Shown here: positions 9,389-14,622 of the stretch, in pieces | Layout of the letters: each line of letters opens with the position of its first letter | How positions within the stretch are numbered: position 1 is the stretch's first letter | DNA from: Larix sibirica | Taxonomy: Eukaryota > Streptophyta > Pinopsida > Pinales > Pinaceae | NCBI GenBank assembly: GCA_004151065.3 | Contig: NWUY0304661460.1 | Coordinates: 1-14,622, forward strand | Length of the DNA stretch: 14,622 nt | Direction: 5' to 3' | Position numbers and translations under genes: made by a program | Notes under the pieces: model-generated | The model's database searches: none | What the model saw: the letters and a program-made list of their open reading frames with translations, nothing else | Told to the model about the DNA's origin: nothing

Positions 9389-9680
9389 TTTCTGGCTTCG
9401 CCTAAAAGTCCCGCCCCTATCCTTTAAATTGATGGATTCCCAGGTCTTTTTGACTCTCACTGTTGGAAGATTATTGAAGACGACCTGGTCAGGGCGGTTC
9501 ACAATTTCTTTGCTGAAGGCGCTGTTAAGCCCTAAGTTTGAATTCCAATTTGTAAATTCAACTTGACTTGTACCTGGAACAGAGAATAAGGGTATCCAAT
9601 TGAAATCCAGGCACTGTTTTCTATTTGCGGTTAGATGTGCTCGGCAGATGCTAAAGCCAGAGCGTGATGGCAAGAGTTGA
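9389..9680 (+). pseudogene. Fragment of a plant LINE (non-LTR retrotransposon) reverse transcriptase
   Basis: The frame at 9389-9532 reads ASPKSPAP, four extra codons with a TAA, then DGFPGLF, followed by a CWKII..DLVRAVHNFF stretch. This matches the entry to the reverse-transcriptase domain of plant LINE ORF2 proteins, where KAPGPDGF is followed by a CW-I---D-------F block. After a frame change near 9535, the reading FEFQFVNST, a stop and LVPGTENKG continues in the position of the family's N-T--xLVPK-x-N segment, then a degenerate stretch to 9680. The catalytic motif region, endonuclease and RNase H are not seen. Length is about 90 codons against well over 1000 in an intact ORF2. The 124-codon minus-strand frame at 9362-9736 is antisense to it. 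Confidence 0.6.
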
Positions 9681-10129
9681 TCGAGCGAATAATCACAGTT
9701 CTCAGCTATCACATTCAGAAAGACTACTGGCTTCACTCAATTAAAGAAACTATACCCTTACAAAACGAAGTAGTACTCCCACACAGTTGTTAAATTTTCA
9801 TTTCATTCTCGACTCTATCCCTGACTGGGTGTTTGATTTCAGGCCCTTTCGAGGAGGGTATCTGATTGGTTAATGTCAGCCCGGCTCGCATGGACTTCCG
9901 GTGTTTCTTAGTTGACAACTGCATTGTAATTTGAAGTTCTCTAGTTACTCCTGCACAAGCAACAGCAGTTATGGATCTGCTTGAGGAGCGCTGGTAAGAA
10001 TGGATCGGGGAGATGCCCTTGAAGATCACTTACCCAGCTCTGGAAGGACATGAGTGGAGAATTGTCACCGGATTTGATCCAAAAAACACACGGCGGAGTT
10101 ACCTTATTGGTGAGTCTTGGCCGGGTTAG
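9668..10129 (+). pseudogene. Decayed coding-like tract of unknown family
   Basis: One frame covers 154 codons with four internal stops (for example TAA at 9791-9793). Its segments look protein-like: ELIERIITVLSYHIQKDYW soon after the start, ARMDFRCFLVDNC in the middle, and [20 protein letters not shown] then [11 protein letters not shown] near the end. I recognise no family. It begins inside the end of the LINE fragment in another frame and points the same way as the unidentified tract at 10446-11270. The two could be parts of one former gene, with 10130-10445 between them disturbed. The evidence is compositional only. Confidence 0.25.
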
Positions 10130-10306
10130 TGTTTCAGTAAGAAAACATTATTGTACGTTATTTTTTATTTCAATAGTGCAATTTCAAAAATGAAAGGAAA
10201 AAGATGCTTGTACGCACATTAGATTTGCTAACTCAATTGATCCTACTGTGTCTAGATCAGGGTTCCCGTTTAAGAAAGCTGTGTTAGCTTTGTATTGGCT
10301 CCCATC

Positions 10307-10500
10307 TTACTTAACGGGGCCCTTAGTTGAATACCGATCCAAATTGTGTTCAAATTGGAACATACACTTTTTGCACATTATAAGCCGGGACCTGGGACAG
10401 ACATCAAGCCGGCCTAGGGCGTTAAACGTCAAAACTTTGCCATAGAATCTATTTCCTCGCCAAGTAGCTTTGTACAAGTTGAATAAGCGATAGCTCACGC
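10307..10500 (-). pseudogene. Possible C-terminal zinc-binding segment of a LINE ORF2
   Basis: A minus-strand frame (10307-10585, 92 codons) contains ATW, then GKVLTFNALGRLDVCPRSR and LIMCKKC. Plant LINE ORF2 proteins end with a zf-RVT domain whose pattern is a tryptophan, GK(I/V)LT-D-L--R, C--C and later H-----C. Here Cys63, Cys71, Cys74 and His80 of the frame could represent the motif, although its spacing is distorted and the expected final cysteine is missing. Four extra residues sit between W42 and G49. It lies on the opposite strand from the reverse-transcriptase fragment, so they are not one intact element. The plus-strand frame at 10248-10445 is probably its antisense shadow. The match is by eye and moderate. 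Confidence 0.35.
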
Positions 10501-11270
10501 AAACGCTATTGAAAGTTAAGTTCAGTGTTCGAAATGGAGCGGCTAAACTCCAAGCATTACCCGCAGCAAATGAGCCTGAATACATGATTCTAGGATTCTA
10601 CCCTGACGGTTCCCCTGATTTTCGAGGTAAATACTCAGTCCGAGAAAAACAGATCATACATATGTGATTGCAAAGAATGTTTCTTGCATCATATGGGAGT
10701 ATAATTGGAAAAGTCAAAGCCTGAGGAAAGTTTCCAAAAAGAAGTATGGCGAATGTACCGACAAAGTTGCCATGAGATTGAAAAAAGGTAGAGCAGTGTG
10801 AAGCCCGAGCCCAGCTTGATCTATTAAAAATGCAGAAGCAGCAACAAGAGCATGGACAGTTAGCAGGATCTTCGATGGAATTCGATTATGCAAGCCAATT
10901 GAAGGTAGCCAAGCAGAATTGGTCCCTTCTTCCAAGCACGGATTCCATACTCCAAGCACCCTAGGATGAATATCTTGAAGATTCAGATATCCCCTCACCT
11001 GTTCTCAAACCAAGCTGGTTATTGTCATCAGAAATAGGCACAGTAACACAAGCAGAATGGGAAGAATGCCTCGCTCTGGAGCCATTTCCGAATATTGATT
11101 ACGTTCAGGACTTGTTGAAACAGTTCGACGAAAGAGATCAGACAACTGCTCAGAACTTTGGCTTTGCGCATCACGAATGCAACACGCTTTCAGTGATCCC
11201 GTCACAACCATGCGCGTTATCCTGTTCTTCAAGACTCACCAGTCTTCCGGAGAACACTACCCTCGGGTAA
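10446..11270 (+). pseudogene. Long decayed coding tract of unknown identity with a Cys/His cluster and Gln-rich segment
   Basis: The plus strand reads as protein through three frame segments. Bases 10446 to about 10640 include EPEYMILGFYPDGSPDFRGK. Bases 10636-10790 include YICDCKECFLHHMG, a compact CxCxxC-H-H cluster, then a Lys/Glu-rich stretch. Bases 10788-11270 form a 161-codon frame with a single stop (TAG, 10962-10964); this part has a glutamine-rich segment (LLKMQKQQQEHGQ) and an acidic one (EWEECLALEPFPNIDYVQ). There is no ATG near the left end. It could be a coat- or gag-like part of a retroelement, or a nuclear gene fragment; I cannot assign it. It abuts the minus-strand Gypsy-type remnant. 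Confidence 0.4.
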
Positions 11271-11323
11271 TTCAAAATTCCAGCCCTTCCTCATCACAAT
11301 TCCCGCAGCATTGGCCCAAGCAG

Positions 11324-11830
11324 CTACTCCAACGTCACAAAGACAGTTATATGCCGGTTCATGAAAAGAAACATCATTGCAAGATACAGGCTCCCAAGGA
11401 AAAGGGATTGGTGCGTCACAAAGCACTCATGAGAGGCAAAATACTTGAAGAGGAATTCTATATAACACTTGGGGGGCATCCCGTTCTCACCCGAAGAACA
11501 TTCGACCAAGTCGCGAGGAATCCCCAGAAAGAAAGTAAAGGCCCTCTTGCCGTCTTTCCCGGACAAAGACGCCAAAGCATCCAAGTCATAAGGAAGCCGC
11601 AAGAGCCGTCCACATTCCTCCAAAGTGGGAACAAGCTCAAAGCCTCTAAAGCGGAAACAAACCGCTTCCCGATCCCAATAACCAAGGATTCTATCAATGG
11701 TTGATGAACTCTGACTGGAAGAAGTGAGAGCAAATTGCCGAACCTTTCACGGAACCGAGGAACATCCTCCGCATCAAGATACTTCGCCCAATTGAGAAGA
11801 AGAAGAATGGGAGATAGAGAAGGAAAGTTG
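11324..11830 (-). pseudogene. Remnant of a plant Gypsy-associated DUF7745-like protein, one frameshift
   Basis: On the minus strand, two frames join at about 11694-11700. The first reads NWAKYLDAEDVPRFRERFG, then LLPVRVHQPLI. The second continues DRILGYWDREAVCFRFRG, then FELVPTLEE and LLRLPYDLD, down to 11324. The order (a short helical lead, a QPLI block, WD----CF-F----LVPT-EE, then LPxD) is that of the DUF7745-like N-terminal domain common in plant Gypsy-related gag-region proteins. About 165 codons remain. The stop after FVTLE and the frame slip show it is dead. The 175-codon plus-strand frame at 11177-11704, the longest open frame in the window, lies largely antisense to this and is not a gene. 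Confidence 0.6.
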
Positions 11831-12294
11831 CGTCTTCGTCTGCTAGATATGAATTACCGGGGTATAAAAGAGGAGCTAAACCTCTATAAGGTTTTGATTA
11901 CTTACTTTAGGAGAGTAAGTACTTTTTCACTATCTATATCTCTAGATAGAAGGACTAGGCTAGTCAGGAGAGGAGGGTCCGAAGGAGTCTTGGCAGTCTT
12001 CCTTGCTTCTCTTACTCTCTGCCTCTGCTCTTCCCTAGAAGCACTCTTAGCCTCATGGAACTACAGGAAATAGAAAACTAATGAAGATCGCACTCTCGTT
12101 CAAAGCCTTAAGGGAGGACCTATAGGGAAGATATAAGAGAAAGAGAACGTTGATTTAGTACACTTCCTTATACAACTACCAGAACTTTCACTTTAAGGAA
12201 GTGAATGCGGAGTCCTAAAAAAAGCAGGAGAAGACGATCAGACGAAAGATGAGAAGACACAAAATATCGTCTGCTGCTAACGTCTTCGTCTGCT
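11831..12294 (+). repeat. 14-bp repeat pair cgtcttcgtctgct (11831-11844 and 12281-12294)
   Basis: The 14-mer is identical at both positions, and a related piece (tcgtctgctgct) sits at about 12267. The first copy lies just outside the Gypsy-type remnant. Only the two ends are the repeat. It is simple in composition, so independent origin is possible. Confidence 0.4.
11863..11965. other. Four consecutive small hairpins
   Basis: Reading left to right: agagg/cctct around a 7-nt loop (11869-11885), with tat/ata able to extend past a bulge; tacttac/gtaagta (11899-11921) with a 9-nt loop, followed by a T-run; ctatct/agatag (11930-11949) with an 8-nt loop; and gactag/ctagtc (11953-11965) around one G. 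All arms are exact complements. Stems of 5-7 bp are individually weak, but four in about 100 bp is unusual for this window. It does not fold as a tRNA cloverleaf: there is no enclosing acceptor stem and no T-loop sequence. Confidence 0.4.
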
Positions 12295-14130
12295 CAATAC
12301 TAGCTGCTCAAAGGCACGTAGGAAGAATGACAACTAACTAGCGTATAACTAGCGTACGCAGACTCAGATACTCGATCTAACTACTCGAGATACTCACAGG
12401 CGGGAGGGAAGGGGAAGAACTGCTTTATTTATTTAGTTTGAAAGTGAAAATATTATATAACCAGGGTAAGGCTAAGGATGAGCTTCTACCTGACAACAAC
12501 TACGTTTATAGCCTATAAGTGCTCCTTTTATGTAAGGGTATTTTCACTCCACCTCGCTTTCGACCTCAGCTCCTATGCTTGCTGCCTACCCTTAAACCAT
12601 AAACAGAATACCAGTTTCCGACCGGACAGGAGAAAGAACTAGAGTTTACTTCTTTGTTGGACCGACAGACCGATCAAGACCAGTTGCGAGCAATAGTGTC
12701 TTACACTTTCCCAAAGACCCATACACGAGCGATTCGCCATAGTCCAATCGATTGAGGAGGACAGCCAATGACCGAGCTGGAGGTGGGAATACAGATTATA
12801 TAAAAATAGATTCTTCCTTTGATCTCCTCAGAAGGCCGGATTGATACTTATTATCAATCCTTGTGGGAGCTTATACCCCCGCTTTAACACGCCCTCCCTC
12901 TTATAAGGATAAATGCCCATACTATTGAACTATAGCCCCCCTCTACGAGATGAACTCAACAGAGAAGAGGGGAGGGACACATATTTATTATTCAAAAGAA
13001 TAGAGAAAGCTTTTAATTAACCCCCTCGCTTAACAACAAAAGAAGAAGAAAGATGAACTGGAACAAAGCCAGCAAGGGATTCACAATTAGCGGATTAGCT
13101 AAACTAAGCAAGCAAAAGGCATGAGCGGCAAGAATAAAGGGCATGCCCGACCCGAGCTCCTACTCCTAGGCCAGGGCCAGAGGAGAGGAGAAGAAGGAAA
13201 TGAAAAGATTGAAAATTATTGATTGAAGCGCTCCTTCGGACCCTTACTTTCCTAATTTCATAAACGAACTCAACTGTCTCGAGTGAAGGAACTAATGCCA
13301 GCTTCTTGTACTCTTCGTGATAGTTAGCCCGCCCCTCTGAGTTCGACTTGAGGAGTGAGCTCTAGTTCCTTTTCTTACTCACTCGATAGTCGTAGCTGCA
13401 GTTGTAGCTTCCTTTTCTTGTGTTGAGAGCAAGGTCTTCCTCATCTTACTAAAGGTAAGTAATACATTGTCTTTAATCCACTTAATAGTCATCTATTTGC
13501 GCTTGTCTTTCCTTTACTGCGAGTCGAGCTACTGATCTGTCTCTGTCTCATCTTAGTTACCAGCAGGACAGATAACATAGTAACTGCATGGTGTAGGTCA
13601 GATGCAAGATCAAGACCCTGATGCGCAACGTCGAAACCCCGTATTTTTCATGAAAAAAGAATTTACCTTCATACGAGCCCACTGGAACTAGAGCATCTTG
13701 TCGAAAGCCCGTACCCGTCTTTTTGATTAAAACCTCTTCTTACCTTATTCTTTACCACTATTAGCCAGGAACGATATCCATTTCATTCCTTGCTTGGGGC
13801 TTGGTGGGATTCCTCGCTATCAATCAATAGAAGAAAGAAGCTACTTGAAGGCAGGACTGTAAGAGGGATGAGACCTACCTATTACAATCCTCACTAGATG
13901 AGGGAGGGAATCAAAAAGGCAAAAGGCTGCCTACTATCCGGACTGGACTCACTCAGGACTTCCATATAGAGATATAGAATAGAAAGGAAAGGGCAAAGTC
14001 TGACTCTATTACTTACTAAAGGCAGGAAGAGAGGACTTATTATCCCCGCTCTGCCCTTGGGGGAGAAGCCCATATTCGGTTCAATTTAGCGGCAAGGAAG
14101 AGCACTTTGAGGGAGGTTCAATTGACAGAA
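11966..14130. other. Gene-free stretch with long purine-rich and pyrimidine-rich patches
   Basis: No coding frame over 60 codons starts here on either strand (a TTG frame, 11735-12073, runs into its left end), and I recognise no gene. Purine-rich runs (agaggagaggagaagaagga near 13180) and words such as gaagaaagaagct recur, a texture familiar from plant mitochondrial spacers. A perfect hairpin lies at 12838-12860. The 14-mer gtcgaaa(c/g)cccgta recurs at 13630-13643 and 13700-13713. The 18-mer gcttgtctttcctttact at 13501-13518 is also at 6137-6154. The paired word taactagcgta occurs near 12339-12356. Confidence 0.5.
12838..12860. other. Perfect 9-bp stem hairpin
   Basis: Arm ggattgata (12838-12846) pairs exactly with tatcaatcc (12852-12860) around the 5-nt loop cttat. 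It has the same stem and loop sizes as the hairpin at 7515-7537 but a different sequence. No transcript is known around it, so its role is open. Confidence 0.5.
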
Positions 14131-14140
14131 AAGAGAAGAG

Positions 14141-14552
14141 GTGATCCCCAGGATTATGTTACTCAATGATGCATGATGTTACTCGACGATGGTGGTGATC
14201 CCCAGCATGGAGGTAGGTCCCGATTCATGGTTGACTATACCCGATACATTAGAATATCCGTTCACCACCGGGATGGTAAGGGAAGAGGCCGGCCGACAGT
14301 CGAGTCCCAGGATGACGGGAGGTTAGGGAAGTACTCTATGAATGATGTTACTAGATGAGGGAGGTTCGATGATGATACTCGATGAGGGCGCTACTCAATG
14401 GCCGGTACTAGATGCCAAGTATTGATCCCCAGCGAGGTCCCGATTCACGGTTGACGATACCCAGTTGTATGTACCTGTTTCCCCATCCCAGTTGGACGTT
14501 ACCTGTCGTTGCCGTACCCAAAAGGAGGTTTCATGCGTTACCAGTTCGACGT
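14141..14552 (+). repeat. Cluster of diverged interspersed repeats at the right edge
   Basis: Several word families recur. gtgatccccag lies at 14141-14151 and 14195-14205, with tgatccccag at 14423-14432. A 28-bp unit beginning aggtcccgattca is at 14215-14242 and 14435-14462, with two substitutions. atgttact followed by (c/a)-a/g-atg(a)gg variants occurs at 14156, 14176 and 14345. cccagttg-(t/g)a(t/c)gt-acctgt is at 14460-14478 and 14487-14506, with a shorter relative at 14541-14552. The order of the words is partly repeated, as expected from a larger unit duplicated and then eroded. The 61-codon ATG frame at 14173-14358 lies inside and is probably a by-product. Confidence 0.65.
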
Positions 14553-14622
14553 GCACAGTAACGAGGCGGTTCTAAGTGCGTTGCTCGATACCACGTGCCC
14601 AATTCGATAACGTATAGCCTGC

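Larger units (their letters stand above)
8064..9397. other. Gene-free stretch with diverged direct repeats
   Basis: Two repeat pairs (8144-8490 and 8541-8619) are listed separately. The remainder, including an 85-codon frame without ATG at 8897-9154, contains no motif I recognise. The AT-rich run near 8108-8137 (tttaattaattaaaaac) is the most AT-rich patch in the window. The 65-codon minus-strand frame at 8122-8319 overlaps the first repeat and looks like chance. Confidence 0.45.

Noticed and set aside
9362-9736. 124-codon minus-strand ATG frame
   Set aside because: It is antisense to the LINE reverse-transcriptase fragment and shows no motif of its own.
10248-10445. 65-codon plus-strand frame between the two unidentified tracts
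   Set aside because: It begins at GTG and is largely antisense to the LINE zf-RVT-like segment, so I did not count it as firm evidence for the plus-strand tract.
11177-11704. The longest open frame in the window (175 codons, ATG start, plus strand)
   Set aside because: Most of it lies antisense to the minus-strand DUF7745-like remnant, which has a recognisable motif order. The plus-strand product has none.
11735-12073. 112-codon plus-strand frame with a leucine-rich end
   Set aside because: It starts at TTG, its first part is antisense to the Gypsy-type remnant, and it crosses the hairpin array. No family resemblance.
12132-12140. tataagaga, resembling the core of a plant mitochondrial promoter
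   Set aside because: The expected AT-rich box just upstream is absent (the upstream sequence is purine/GC mixed), no gene follows, and the word is short enough to occur by chance.
1-14622. CRISPR array
   Set aside because: The repeats are few, diverged or directly tandem, with no regular repeat-spacer alternation and no cas-like frames.

Overview
This 14.6 kb window has no intact, recognisable gene. Its texture points to intergenic DNA of a large seed-plant mitochondrial genome: moderate GC, short stop-interrupted frames, many short diverged repeats, purine-rich and pyrimidine-rich tracts, isolated perfect stem-loops, and inserted pieces of nuclear-type retrotransposons. The organelle and clade are inferences. 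I found no standard mitochondrial exon, rRNA, tRNA or group II intron domain V to anchor them, and a nuclear locus carrying old mitochondrial DNA cannot be excluded.

Layout. Bases 1-2600 are unassigned sequence with clustered short repeats and one 87-codon ATG frame (1530-1793). At 2704-2931 there is a short open frame, followed at 2964-3031 by two adjacent stem-loops like those found at 3' ends of plant mitochondrial transcripts. Bases 3034-5450 are gene-free; they hold a perfect 54-bp tandem duplication (4270-4377) and smaller repeats. Bases 5454-6400 are unusually open in several frames but mostly lack ATG starts. Bases 6401-9397 are mainly non-coding, with one 155-codon tract (7599-8063) broken by only two stops and a set of diverged direct repeats at 8.1-8.6 kb.

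The most informative part is a 2.4 kb island at 9.4-11.83 kb. It contains a plus-strand fragment of a plant LINE reverse transcriptase; a weaker minus-strand match to the zinc-binding region at the C-terminal end of plant LINE ORF2; a long, decayed plus-strand coding tract I cannot identify (9668-11270); and a minus-strand, once-frameshifted remnant of the plant Gypsy-associated DUF7745-like family (11324-11830). The mixed orientation and the damage suggest separately inserted or rearranged nuclear pieces that are now dead.

Bases 11.83-14.62 kb are gene-free. They hold four consecutive hairpins (11863-11965), a perfect 9-bp stem hairpin (12838-12860) and, at the right edge, a cluster of diverged repeats (14141-14552). 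Nothing here forms a working pathway or operon. The interest lies in the decayed coding tracts and the structured repeats.
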